In this document: one piece after another, positions 26,201-34,745 of the stretch | Numbering within the stretch: the stretch's first letter is position 1 | Layout of the letters: each line of letters starts with the position of its first letter | Assembly (NCBI GenBank): GCA_035493475.1 | Contig: DATJIF010000063.1 | Span: forward strand, 124,001-188,000 | Length of the DNA: 64,000 nt | Origin: Actinospica sp035493475 | GTDB lineage: Bacteria; Actinomycetota; Actinomycetes; Streptomycetales; Catenulisporaceae | Reading direction: 5' to 3' | Position numbers and translations under genes: made by a program | The notes under the pieces: model-generated | Told to the model about the DNA's origin: nothing | What the model saw: only the letters and a program-made list of their open reading frames with translations | Database searches by the model: none

Positions 26201-27570
26201 ACGCTGGCGCCTTCGGCCCATGCGAACGGGACGCTGGCCTCATCATCCACCGCGACGGCGGTATCGATCATCCGCGCATCGGTGTCGGTGAGCGTGCGTT
26301 CCGCGGCCGTGCGCAGGTGCTCGACCAGCATGGTCGCGCCCGCGAAGCTCCAGACCGCGTTTCCCGGCGCGCACAGATTGGCCGAGTCCTTGATGGCGTC
26401 GCGGGCCCAGCGGGGCAGTGCGAGGTAGTCGGCCGTGGCGTCCGCGTCGTCGCCCTGGATGTGGTAGACGATCCTGGTCGCGGTGAGCTTGATGATGCTC
26501 TCGGCTTCGGGGATGTCTTTCAGGAGCGCGTCCGAGAGGTGGTGGACGACCGCGATGAAGCCCAGCCCCAAACGTCGCCCATATCGGATCAGCTCATTGA
26601 ATAGCCGGGCTACCGGGCGGTGCGAGAGGATATGCCAGGCTTCCTCGCAGATCAGCGTCCGCTTCACGTTGTCGTCCGGGCTGAGCCACCCGAACCTCAG
26701 CCAAGGCCCGATGACCGCCATGAACAAGGGCATTGATGGCCCTTCGCGCGGCAGACGGGACATGTCGAACACGATCAGCCGGGAGGACAGGTCGATGCCT
26801 TCGGTCGTCGGCCCGTCGAACAGCCCGGCCAGGTCTCCGTGCACGAGTCGGTTGAGCGCGAACGCGGCCTGAAGGCCCCAGTCCGAGAGTTCCTGCGCAG
26901 TGCAGACGCGCTCCCCGAGCTGCGCGGGAGAGGGCGCGGTTAGTGCGGTCAGCACATCGGAGAGGAGCGGGACGCGCTCCTGCTCGGTGGCGACCTTCTT
27001 CGCTGCGGCGAGCGCGACGGAGACGGCGAACTTCGCGTCCGCGTTCAGTTCACCAGACACCAGGATCTCGATCTGGGATACGAGCACCGCTTCCTGGTGC
27101 GCGGTCGGGATGGCCGGGTCCAGCGGGTTGATCCGGATGCCGCGCCCATCCTGCTCGCCGTAGGCGAGGCGGATCGGGGTGACTCCGTACGCCTTGGCGA
27201 TCGCATCCCACTCGCCGACCGACCCTTCGCCTTGGGCGTCGAGGACCACGAAGGAGCGGTCGCGGTAGCGAAGTTGCCGCAGCACGTAGCACTTGGTCAG
27301 CGCGCTCTTGCCGTGCCCGGACTTGCCCAGCACCAGCCAGTGCGGGGAGGGCAGACGCACCCTGGACTCCGGGGCGTAGAGCACGAACGGGTCGAAGACG
27401 AAGGCCTTCCCGCTGTAGCGCTCCCGCCCTATGATGACGCCACGGTGGTCCATGGTGGGCGCACCGACCGCGAGGTAGAGACCGCAGGCCTGGGCGCTGG
27501 TAGTGCGTATCCCGCGCCGCTGTGTGGTGATCTGCGGCAGCAGCGGTCCGATCGGGTTCTCAAGTCCCAT
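26197..27570 (-). CDS. VirB4-like conjugation ATPase
   Basis: 457 residues from ATG 27570 behind AAGGAGG; the longer frame to 28068 overlaps the next gene and is rejected. Walker A GKSGHGKS is at 82-89, Walker B is RTLICEEAWHIL, followed by RYGRRLGLGFIAVVHHLSD, typical of VirB4/TraC ATPases. The N-terminal VirB4 domain is absent; the SCO6880-like gene immediately upstream probably takes its place, an arrangement seen in actinobacterial transfer modules. Cytoplasmic energy source for channel assembly. Confidence 0.88.
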   Translation of the reverse strand: MGLENPIGPLLPQITTQRRGIRTTSAQACGLYLAVGAPTMDHRGVIIGRERYSGKAFVFDPFVLYAPESRVRLPSPHWLVLGKSGHGKSALTKCYVLRQLRYRDRSFVVLDAQGEGSVGEWDAIAKAYGVTPIRLAYGEQDGRGIRINPLDPAIPTAHQEAVLVSQIEILVSGELNADAKFAVSVALAAAKKVATEQERVPLLSDVLTALTAPSPAQLGERVCTAQELSDWGLQAAFALNRLVHGDLAGLFDGPTTEGIDLSSRLIVFDMSRLPREGPSMPLFMAVIGPWLRFGWLSPDDNVKRTLICEEAWHILSHRPVARLFNELIRYGRRLGLGFIAVVHHLSDALLKDIPEAESIIKLTATRIVYHIQGDDADATADYLALPRWARDAIKDSANLCAPGNAVWSFAGATMLVEHLRTAAERTLTDTDARMIDTAVAVDDEASVPFAWAEGASV

Positions 27571-27584
27571 CGTCAGCCTCCTTC

Positions 27585-29072
27585 TCAGCTCTCGGAGATC
27601 AGGCCGGCGGCCAGGGGCAAGGTGTTGATGAATGCGCGGTGCTGCTCGCGCTCGCACCACTCCACCTTGATCTGCGACTTGCTCGCGGCCGAGACCGTCT
27701 CGCGTCGCACTTTCGCCAAGTCCTTCTCGCTCGGCGCGGTGACCGTGATGTAGCTGGTCAGCGTGATCCCGGCGGCTCCGTTGGTGGCGTCGTGCATGGT
27801 CTGCTCGGCGTGCGTCATCGCCTGGGTGTTGCGCGGGTCGTTGATCTTCCCCGCGCCAGCCTGGCCTTGGCCGCGCTCGTTGGTCAGGTCGCTCATCGCC
27901 CGGTCGATCGCCCTGTCGGTGGGCACCAGGTCCATCACGACCGTGACCGTGCGGGTGACCTGGTCCATCCATAGCAGCAACGGCGCGAGGAAGTTGAGGC
28001 GGACCCGCTGAGTCGGAAGCTGCTTGACCCAGGCGGTTGCCGAGTACCACGGCTGTTCCGAGGACCAAGAGCGCGAGGCGATGTGCCCGACGGCGCGGGC
28101 ATCGATCTCCGCAGGCCAGGCCGTCGACCGGTTCATTCCGACGGTGTCGGAGATCAGGTGGTTCGGGTCGTACTGGTTATGGATCAGCGAGGCTAAGCCC
28201 GCCTCATCCAGCGTTCGCACCAGCCGGAATTGAGCGGAGGGCAGGTGCCGGATCACCCCGGCCATCTCCTCGCCCACCAGGTGACCGAAGCCCTCGGCCA
28301 GCGAGTCGTGCTCGCGGGCCGCAGCGGCGAGTTCCGCGGTGTAGGGGACTGAGATCGTCAGGAACAGCCTGCGGTCCTCGGCCGAGACAGCGACCATGCG
28401 CTGAAGGTCGTCGTAAGACTCGTGCAGCCAGCCCGGAGCACTCGGCTCGCGCCGAGCTCTGGCGTCTTGGGCGTGCGCGTTCGGGTCGGACGGGTTGATC
28501 CGGGTGGTGATCGCAATGCGACGCACGCGCCCGCCGGACTCGGTCACGGAGTTGAGGAAGTGCTCGTAGGCGATGAGCGCGGATTCGCGGTCGGACTCGT
28601 CGAGGCCGCCGAAGTCGCGTTCGCCCTCGATCTCGATCGACGCGGTCAGCAGCCGCCGCTGCGGCTGGAGGAGCACCGCGAGTTCGCCGTACGGCGTCTT
28701 CGCGCTGAACCATTCGAGCCTCGGCACGCCCGCCGGAACGGGAACCTGCTTGGGCACACCGCCGAGCGTGGTACCGGCCTGCGGAGCACGCGACTTGTAG
28801 AGCAGCGCCCGCTTGGCCATCGATTTGCGGTAGGTGCGCTTGATCTCCCACCAGCGCAGATAGGTCCGGCCCCGGTAGGGAACGAACGTCGCCCAGATCG
28901 CCGCAGCAGGAAGCCCAATCAGCACGGCGAGCTTGAGCACAGTGCCGGGCAGCAGCGCCGTCAGGCCGACGGTCAACGCTCCGGTCAGGCCCAGGAAGGA
29001 CTGCTCGTAGGTTTCCAACTTCCGACCCACCAGGCCTCGGGGCCGCGGACGCGGGAATGTGAAGGTACGCAT
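27585..29072 (-). CDS. SCO6880-family conjugation protein (PrgI-like N-terminus)
   Basis: 495 residues. Two adjacent membrane helices near residues 28-65 (LTGALTVGLTALLPGTVLKL and AVLIGLPAAAIWATFV) form a PrgI-like hairpin, followed by a large soluble domain. Segments such as GELAVLLQPQRRLLTASIEI and WYSATAWVKQLP match the SCO6880-type proteins that accompany VirB4-like ATPases in Streptomyces and Frankia elements. It lies 14 nt upstream of the ATPase gene, supporting a joint complex at the membrane. Confidence 0.75.
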   Translation of the reverse strand: MRTFTFPRPRPRGLVGRKLETYEQSFLGLTGALTVGLTALLPGTVLKLAVLIGLPAAAIWATFVPYRGRTYLRWWEIKRTYRKSMAKRALLYKSRAPQAGTTLGGVPKQVPVPAGVPRLEWFSAKTPYGELAVLLQPQRRLLTASIEIEGERDFGGLDESDRESALIAYEHFLNSVTESGGRVRRIAITTRINPSDPNAHAQDARARREPSAPGWLHESYDDLQRMVAVSAEDRRLFLTISVPYTAELAAAAREHDSLAEGFGHLVGEEMAGVIRHLPSAQFRLVRTLDEAGLASLIHNQYDPNHLISDTVGMNRSTAWPAEIDARAVGHIASRSWSSEQPWYSATAWVKQLPTQRVRLNFLAPLLLWMDQVTRTVTVVMDLVPTDRAIDRAMSDLTNERGQGQAGAGKINDPRNTQAMTHAEQTMHDATNGAAGITLTSYITVTAPSEKDLAKVRRETVSAASKSQIKVEWCEREQHRAFINTLPLAAGLISES

Positions 29073-29102
29073 AGTCTTGCTCCTGTGAAAGTACGGGTGC
29101 TG

Positions 29103-30854
29103 CTACGTCGGCGTCGGGCCGGAGGGCGGCGGGGCCGTGGGGCTCTGCGACGGTGGGTTCGCTGACGGAGCCGCGGGTGGCGGCGGCTGAGACTGCTGCG
29201 GCGTTGCCTGGTCCTGCGGCGAGGTCTGCGGCGCAGCCGCAGGTGGGGGTGCCTGCTGCGGCACCGCATCGGAAACCGCGGATCCGGCCGAACTCGGCGC
29301 ACCCGCCGCGCTCGACGCGCTCGGGGTGGCGGGAGCCTGCTGAATCTCCCCACCGGAGGAGCGATCGACAGCGGCCGAGACCGCCTTCTCCCCGGTCTCC
29401 TTGACCTTCTCGGCTGCCACAGCAGCGGCTGCAATCGGACCACCGGCAGCTGCTGCCTCCTCGGCGACCCCGGCTTCCGCCGCACCCGACTCAGCGGTTC
29501 CAGCAGTTCCGGCACCAGCGCCCTCGGCGGGCAGTGCCTCGCTGTTGGCGCCCTTCGCCACCAGGTCGCCGCCGTCCGTCTCACCTTGCGTCTCGGAACC
29601 GTCATCCGACTCGCTGGAGGCGTTCGTGGTACCTGTGGCCTGGGCCTTCGCCCCTGAGATGTCCGCGCTAGCTCCGTCGCCGTCCTGCTCAGCGGACTCG
29701 GACTCGGTCCAATCCGCGCCCGAAGACCCGCCACTCTGGCCGGCGAGCATTTCGGAGGCCGAGTTCATCTGTGCGGGAAGTCCCGAGATCTGGCTCTGGG
29801 CTTGGGAGCGGGCGCTGTGGGCCGCCGCCATATCGTCGCCGATCACCGGAATGAGGCGGCCGAGGGTCATGGGGGCGAGCATGGCCAGGTAGAACAAGGC
29901 CAGTGCGGTAAGCACGATACCCAGGGCAGTGTCCACGTTCGACGAGTTGTCGTTGGCCAGCAACTCCGTGGCCAGCGTCAGCGTCGTCAAGGTGACGTAC
30001 TTGCTCAGGATCACTCCGGCCACGACGCCGATGTACTTCTTGGTGTGGCGCCACAGCGACTTGTCCACCAGCCCGGCGAGCACCAGTGTGCCGAAGGCGA
30101 GCGTGAGGTAGATCAGCGCGGAGCGGATCACCAGTTCCAGCCAGACCCCGGCGGCTGCCACGAGCATAAGGATCCCGAGGATCGACACCAGGACGTTGCC
30201 CCCGGTCATGCCTGAAATCGGGCCCCACGCTGCGGTCACAGTCGTGCCGATCGAACCGATGTTGCCGAGCATCGGTGAAAGCGCGGCGTTGGTCGCATCG
30301 TCGACAAGGCCGACGACCAGCGCGGTCGCCAACGGCATGAACGCAGTGACCGCCACGGCCAGTACCAGGTAGCCGACGCTCTCGGCAACCGCCTCGACCA
30401 GACCGACTCCGGCCACGGCGCGTTTGGCGACCGCGATCAGCCACAGGATGACCGTGAAGATGCTGGCGATGCCGAAGCCGATGGCGTAGGTCTGCAAGAA
30501 CCCGGCGTTCGAGAAGTCGACCGTCGTCGTTGCATTGATCAGGTGCGCGAACTCACCCAGCAGCGATCCGACCGAGCCCTTGATCTGGTTGGCTATGTAG
30601 CCGGTCGGGTCGGTCGCGAAGGCCACGGAGCCGGTGATGGTCGAGCAGATGCCCGAGACCACCGGAATATCCCCGCACCCGGGCGAGGCCATAGCCGGTT
30701 GCGAACCAAGCATCACCAGCAGGAACGTGCCGAAGCCCAGTACGCTCAACAGCCGCAGGGTACGGGCACGCAATAGCGAGATCGCCCGGACGGGCAGCTC
30801 GCGCGCGGCGGCGTCGGCGGCGAGCAGCCACTCAGCCGGTGTACGGCGGCTCAC
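29103..30854 (-). CDS. VirB6/TrbL-like polytopic membrane protein with a long low-complexity tail
   Basis: 583 residues from a GTG at 30854 that overlaps the VirB8-like stop by 23 nt. A signal-like first helix (LLSVLGFGTFLLVMLGSQPA) and about six further transmembrane helices occupy residues to about 340, with a Cys-rich external segment after the first (PGCGDIPVVSGICSTI). The last ~240 residues are Ala/Ser/Gly then Pro/Gln-rich and probably disordered. This is the layout of the inner-membrane channel component of type IV secretion systems. The tail could act at the peptidoglycan or as a docking site. Confidence 0.78.
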   Translation of the reverse strand: MSRRTPAEWLLAADAAARELPVRAISLLRARTLRLLSVLGFGTFLLVMLGSQPAMASPGCGDIPVVSGICSTITGSVAFATDPTGYIANQIKGSVGSLLGEFAHLINATTTVDFSNAGFLQTYAIGFGIASIFTVILWLIAVAKRAVAGVGLVEAVAESVGYLVLAVAVTAFMPLATALVVGLVDDATNAALSPMLGNIGSIGTTVTAAWGPISGMTGGNVLVSILGILMLVAAAGVWLELVIRSALIYLTLAFGTLVLAGLVDKSLWRHTKKYIGVVAGVILSKYVTLTTLTLATELLANDNSSNVDTALGIVLTALALFYLAMLAPMTLGRLIPVIGDDMAAAHSARSQAQSQISGLPAQMNSASEMLAGQSGGSSGADWTESESAEQDGDGASADISGAKAQATGTTNASSESDDGSETQGETDGGDLVAKGANSEALPAEGAGAGTAGTAESGAAEAGVAEEAAAAGGPIAAAAVAAEKVKETGEKAVSAAVDRSSGGEIQQAPATPSASSAAGAPSSAGSAVSDAVPQQAPPPAAAPQTSPQDQATPQQSQPPPPAAPSANPPSQSPTAPPPSGPTPT

Positions 30855-31641
30855 TGTAACTCCCCGCGATATTCGCCCACTGCTGCACGGCAGTGGGTGT
30901 CTGGTTGTTCGACAGCGGCGTCGGGCCGTTCACAGCCGAGATCGAAGCCGCCTTCCAATCCCCGTTGACCCACATCAGCGTGTAGGTGTACGTGTCCCAC
31001 GAGGCCGTAGGAGTCAGGCTCGAAGACTTGTCGGTGACCCCGACCACCCCAGCCATCCACACTTCGACCGTCGCCAGGCCGCTCGTATACGAGTCGATCT
31101 TGGTCCCCATCGGTGCGCTGCGCACGAGCAGCGAGCTGGTCTGACCCTGCGAGAGGCCGAGGTTGTTCAGCACGCTAGCGGTGGCCTGGCTATCCGCCTC
31201 GACCTCGCTGGCCAACGCCTGCGGCGCCATGATCACCGAGAGGACCTGGTCGCGCGCCGTGGAGTCGGTGAAGTACCCCGCGGTGCTGCGCGCCATCTCG
31301 AAGTTGACCGCCGCTGAGACCGCTCCACTCTGGGAGTGCGCATAGCCCACCGGGACGCCGTCCTGCGTGGAGGGCGCGGCCACACCGATCGAGCCCTTGG
31401 ACGCGCTCGACCCGCCCGAGGAGTTGGTGCCGGAGCCGGTGGTGCCGGTGTTGGTCTGCGTGCCGGCCGCCGCCGGGCTGCTCTTGTGCCCGACCAGCAT
31501 CAGGACCATGCCGAGCAGCAAGATGACCACGAGCGAGCCGGCGCCAAGGATCCCGATCACACCGAGGCGGCGCTTGGGGCCCGCCGGTGGTGCTGGCTCC
31601 TCGGGCAGCAGCACTTTGGTTCCCGTGTCGTGCTGTGCCAT
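30832..31641 (-). CDS. VirB8/TcpC-like single-pass conjugation protein
   Basis: 269 residues: a short cytoplasmic tail, one transmembrane helix at about 26-50 (GVIGILGAGSLVVILLLGMV), a Gly/Ser/Thr-rich linker and a C-terminal beta-rich domain ending in VNGDWKAASISAVNGP, the form of NTF2-like VirB8/TcpC periplasmic domains. The ATG is 2 nt after the pilin-like stop. It would link the channel core components outside the membrane. Confidence 0.75.
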   Translation of the reverse strand: MAQHDTGTKVLLPEEPAPPAGPKRRLGVIGILGAGSLVVILLLGMVLMLVGHKSSPAAAGTQTNTGTTGSGTNSSGGSSASKGSIGVAAPSTQDGVPVGYAHSQSGAVSAAVNFEMARSTAGYFTDSTARDQVLSVIMAPQALASEVEADSQATASVLNNLGLSQGQTSSLLVRSAPMGTKIDSYTSGLATVEVWMAGVVGVTDKSSSLTPTASWDTYTYTLMWVNGDWKAASISAVNGPTPLSNNQTPTAVQQWANIAGSYSEPPYTG

Positions 31642-31642
31642 C

Positions 31643-31981
31643 TCAGATGGCCAGCCCGTAGACGATGGTGAACAGGGTGCCGAGCGAGCCGACTATGAAC
31701 ACGCCGATCAGCGACGAGACCAGCATCTTGCGGCCCTTGTCGACCATCACGGTGTCGTGGGCGCCCATCGCGGAGTTGCCCAGCCGGATCTGGCTCGCAC
31801 CCCACGCCGCACTGCCCAGGCACACGAGGATCACCGCCGCCATAAGCGCCTCGATCACCGTCTTGCCGGTAGTGCCCAACGCCGCGAACGGCCCCCAGTC
31901 CGGAGCAACGCCGCTGACCAAACTGCCGATGCTGCCGCCGCTGGCCAGCACGTCGCTGTGGGCATGGATCAATGCATTCAC
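31643..31981 (-). CDS. VirB2-like pilin / small two-TM conjugation protein
   Basis: 112 residues from a GTG at 31981 behind GGGGAAG; the longer frame to 32041 is unlikely. An N-terminal amphipathic part precedes two hydrophobic helices (VIEALMAAVILVCLGSAAWG and VSSLIGVFIVGSLGTLFTIV) joined by a short basic loop. This is the size and topology of VirB2/TrbC-type subunits and their actinobacterial counterparts. It is the first gene of the minus-strand transfer operon, just downstream of the repeat-rich promoter region. Confidence 0.65.
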   Translation of the reverse strand: MNALIHAHSDVLASGGSIGSLVSGVAPDWGPFAALGTTGKTVIEALMAAVILVCLGSAAWGASQIRLGNSAMGAHDTVMVDKGRKMLVSSLIGVFIVGSLGTLFTIVYGLAI

Positions 31982-32038
31982 GATTGCTTCCCCTTCAACC
32001 CGCTTGTTCCGCCCGCATCTCCCCAAAAAGGACGCGAG

Positions 32039-32114
32039 CACGTAGGCGGAAACCTACGTGTCCAAAACGATCAAGACAAGTACTTACCGAAAAATACTTG
32101 TGACTACATGTCAC
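32039..32114. promoter_or_regulatory. Divergent promoter/operator region with three inverted repeats
   Basis: An AT-richer stretch between the transfer operon and the plus-strand HTH gene. Inverted repeats seen: CACGTAGG/CCTACGTG (32039-32046, 32053-32060), ACAAGTA/TACTTGT (32076-32082, 32095-32101) and GTGAC/GTCAC (32100-32104, 32110-32114). Likely operators for local regulators. Confidence 0.5.
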
Positions 32115-32276
32115 TACGTATCAAGTCCATAAAGATCCGACTAGAACGACTTGCCCCGAGTTTTCGCATGTAGTGTGTCCCGACATGCCCGGAAAGCCGG
32201 GCCGCGTGATACGGGAGGGCGCGAGAGTGCGGTACCGAGAACTAGCCGGAAGGCGGCGGAGTGAGGAGTTGGCTCA

Positions 32277-32558
32277 GTGTCGAGCCCAGGTGAGTGCGCA
32301 CGGACCTACGTGCTCGAATGCCTGGCTGACCTGCTGGGAGTGCCGCGAGAGGCCATCCCGCCGCATGTCGAACCCCTGCCGCTGTTCCTCACCTCGCAGG
32401 AGGCTGCCGAAGTCCTACGCGCCCCGCATCGCACAGTTCTTGAGGAGTGCCGACGAGGGTCGCTTCCGGCCATCAAAATCGGCGGCGACTGGAAGGTCAG
32501 CCACATATTCATCCTGGCCGCTGCCGTCGGCATCAGCCTGCCTCGCCCCACTCGATGA
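32277..32558 (+). CDS. Helix-turn-helix (excisionase/HTH_17-like) regulator
   Basis: 93 residues from a GTG at 32277. After an N-terminal 35 residues comes FLTSQEAAEVLRAPHRTVLE, then CRRGSLPAIKIGGDWKV, the HTH_17 fold with an IKIGGDW wing in place of the usual KxGRxxR. It is divergent from the pilin-like gene across the inverted-repeat region and is a good candidate to regulate the transfer operon. No strong ribosome-binding site precedes the GTG. Confidence 0.65.
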   Translation: MSSPGECARTYVLECLADLLGVPREAIPPHVEPLPLFLTSQEAAEVLRAPHRTVLEECRRGSLPAIKIGGDWKVSHIFILAAAVGISLPRPTR

Positions 32559-32672
32559 AACCATGGCGAAACGGACATTTAATACCAGTCTGGACTTGAC
32601 TCGAGTCCAGAATCGGACATCACTACCCAAAGTGCGAATAACGGGACTTCGCTGCCTTTCCCGTGCCCTCGC

Positions 32673-33743
32673 GTGAGCGCGCGCAAGAAGGCCGGGGCCG
32701 CAGCGTTCCTTGTCGTCGCCGCCTGCCTCACGCCATTCATGTCGGTACTCGGCGGCGCCGGTACGGCCAGCGCCAGCACATGCACGCTGTCTGCCTCGAC
32801 CACGACCACCGCGGGCACGGGCACGAACGTCACGGTGCCCATCGATCCCCAGGGCGCGCAGCAGATGGAAGACCTCACCGCCGACCAACTGCGCAACGCG
32901 ACCACGATCGTGGACACCGGCGTCTCGATGGGACTGCCGGCCCGCGCCTACGTGATCGCTGTGGCCACGGCCATGCAGGAGAGTTCGCTGACGAACCTGA
33001 CCGTCGCCGTGGATCACGACTCCCTCGGGCTTTTCCAGCAACGGCCTTCGGCCGGCTGGGGCACCCCGGCGCAGCTGACCGACCCGGTCTACGAGTCCGA
33101 AGCGTTCTACAAGGCCCTGGTCGGCATCTCCGGATGGCAGTCGCTGCCATTGACGCAGGCCGCACAGGATGTCCAGGGCAGTGCATACCCGGACGCGTAT
33201 GCGAAATGGGAGCAGTTGGCAGGAAGTACGGTGGTGCAGGTTCTCGGCAACGGCGCCAGTGTGCCGACCGCCTGCCAGAACGACGGCGGGGGCCTGCCCA
33301 ACGTGACGACGACGCTCCCGGCCGGGTTCTCGCTCCCCGCGGGCACACCGCAGGCAGTGCAGATCGCCATCGCCTACGAGATCGCCCAGCTCGGGAAGCC
33401 ATACATCTACGGAGGCATCGGACCCGCCGGCTACGACTGCTCGGGGCTCGTCTACGAGGCCTACCTCGCAGGCGGCGTCACCCTCCCTCGTACCACATAC
33501 GACCAGGTCAACGTAGGTACGGCGGTGACAGCCGCGGACCTCAAGCCGGGTGACCTTATCTTCACGCCAGGCTCCGACGGCACTGTAGCTTCGCCTGGTC
33601 ATGTGGGCACGTACCTTGGATCGGGGATCGTAGAGGAAGCACCGTATACGGGGGTAGACATCCGCCTGGACCCCCTGAGCGAATGGCTGAACGCGACCGA
33701 CCCGATCAACAAAATCGTTGACATCAGACGCATCGTCCAGTGA
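32673..33743 (+). CDS. Secreted VirB1-like peptidoglycan hydrolase (transglycosylase-like + NlpC/P60)
   Basis: 356 residues from GTG 32673. A Sec signal peptide (residues 1-30, basic SARKKAG then AAAFLVVAACLTPFMSVLGG, ending near TASAS) leads to a lytic transglycosylase-like domain with AMQESSL (E103) and SLGLFQQRPSAGWG. The C-terminal NlpC/P60 domain has the catalytic Cys in YDCSGL (C256), the His in SPGHVG (H310), and PGDLIF. It would open the cell wall to let the transfer channel pass. It is the only conjugation gene on the plus strand, with the small membrane gene following. Confidence 0.88.
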   Translation: MSARKKAGAAAFLVVAACLTPFMSVLGGAGTASASTCTLSASTTTTAGTGTNVTVPIDPQGAQQMEDLTADQLRNATTIVDTGVSMGLPARAYVIAVATAMQESSLTNLTVAVDHDSLGLFQQRPSAGWGTPAQLTDPVYESEAFYKALVGISGWQSLPLTQAAQDVQGSAYPDAYAKWEQLAGSTVVQVLGNGASVPTACQNDGGGLPNVTTTLPAGFSLPAGTPQAVQIAIAYEIAQLGKPYIYGGIGPAGYDCSGLVYEAYLAGGVTLPRTTYDQVNVGTAVTAADLKPGDLIFTPGSDGTVASPGHVGTYLGSGIVEEAPYTGVDIRLDPLSEWLNATDPINKIVDIRRIVQ

Positions 33744-33772
33744 ACCTGGAGGACCGAAAGGAGGTGACCCAC

Positions 33773-33952
33773 GTGCGAGGACTGCTCGGAATGCTGCGCC
33801 TGCTGGCCCTGCTGTTGGCCATCGCGGGGCTGTTCACGATGCAGCTCGGTCTCAGCCATCACAAGAGCGCCGCCTTCGTCCTCGAAGCGCTCGCGGTAGG
33901 CGCTACCAGTGCGGCAGCATTCATCGCGCTCATGCGCTTTGGGCGACGGTAG
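33773..33952 (+). CDS. Small two-TM membrane protein
   Basis: 59 residues. The GTG at 33773 is chosen over the overlapping GTG at 33740 because it follows a near-perfect AAAGGAGGTGA site. Two hydrophobic segments (LLALLLAIAGLFTM and AVGATSAAAFIALM) flank a short polar loop. It follows the peptidoglycan hydrolase by 29 nt and is probably in the same operon. No family recognised. Confidence 0.6.
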   Translation: MRGLLGMLRLLALLLAIAGLFTMQLGLSHHKSAAFVLEALAVGATSAAAFIALMRFGRR

Positions 33953-34033
33953 GCGCTGCTGGGGGCCATCCCCACTGCTGGTCTGTAGCCTTTAGTACGA
34001 CACCCTGCAACCGTATCTTATAACGGACAGCGT

Positions 34034-34049
34034 GTCGACTATAGTGTAC
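34034..34049. promoter_or_regulatory. Near-palindromic operator-like box, copy 2
   Basis: GTCGACTATAGTGTAC, matching 14 of 16 bases of the box at 20835. It lies about 95 nt upstream of the XRE regulator at 34142, with TATAGT usable as a -10-like hexamer. Autoregulation by that protein is plausible. Confidence 0.45.
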
Positions 34050-34141
34050 GGGGTTCCAGGATTGTAGACTTGCGTAGACAGCATGGTGTAAGTAACGCTG
34101 GGCTGACACAAGCACATGACCCGAGGAGCTGACCCGTAGCA

Positions 34142-34612
34142 ATGACTGCGTCTGCCGCCCAGAACGCGCCAGAGGAGGACGCAAAGCCAGTGGGCGACCT
34201 GGCACGCAAGCTGCAACACCTCTTCGAGACCAAGCACCCGAAGGACCGTGGGCCCTACACGCTCAGAGAGGCGGCCACCATGATCAATGAGGCCGCCGGA
34301 GAGGAAGTGATCTCATTTGGCTACATCGGGAGTCTGCGCAACGGCTCGCAAGACAACCCGTCGATGAAGCAACTCGCGGTGCTCAGCGCGTTCTTTGGTG
34401 AGCCCGTCGGATACTTCTTTCCAGATGAAGCTTCCCAGCGGTCTGCAAAGGAGGTCGAGTTGGCGAGCGCCATCAAGGACCCTGACGTGCATGAGCTCGC
34501 ACTCGCTGCCTCTGGGCTATCCGCAGTCAGCTTGAAGGCTCTAATCGGCCTGACTGACACGTTCCGGACGCTGGAGAAGCGCAACCGGGGGCGTACATCC
34601 AAGAGCGAGTGA
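34142..34612 (+). CDS. XRE-like (EspR-type) transcriptional regulator
   Basis: 156 residues. The region about 17-92 has the XRE layout in its mycobacterial EspR-like form: LARKLQHLFETKHP, then TLREAATMINEAAG and YIGSLRNGSQDNPS, then LAVLSAFFGEPVGYFF. The C-terminal helices (LALAASGLSAVSLKALIGLT) look like a dimerisation region. It sits next to the conjugation module behind the second copy of the ACTATAGT box, so it may control both that module and itself. Confidence 0.78.
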   Translation: MTASAAQNAPEEDAKPVGDLARKLQHLFETKHPKDRGPYTLREAATMINEAAGEEVISFGYIGSLRNGSQDNPSMKQLAVLSAFFGEPVGYFFPDEASQRSAKEVELASAIKDPDVHELALAASGLSAVSLKALIGLTDTFRTLEKRNRGRTSKSE

Positions 34613-34745
34613 CGTCTAGAAATGGCGTGCCGCCGCGCGGGATCATCGCAGTGGCACGCTGTCAGCGGCGAGTGGAACCGCGCCGAGGCTCGTGCCGCAG
34701 GTCGAGCGGCCGATGGGCGCACAGTGCGGCAACAGCGGCGCCAAC

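Noticed and set aside
27571..28068. Upstream extension of the VirB4-like frame
   Set aside because: It lies inside the SCO6880-like gene and is Gly/Arg-rich; ATG 27570 has a strong AAGGAGG site.
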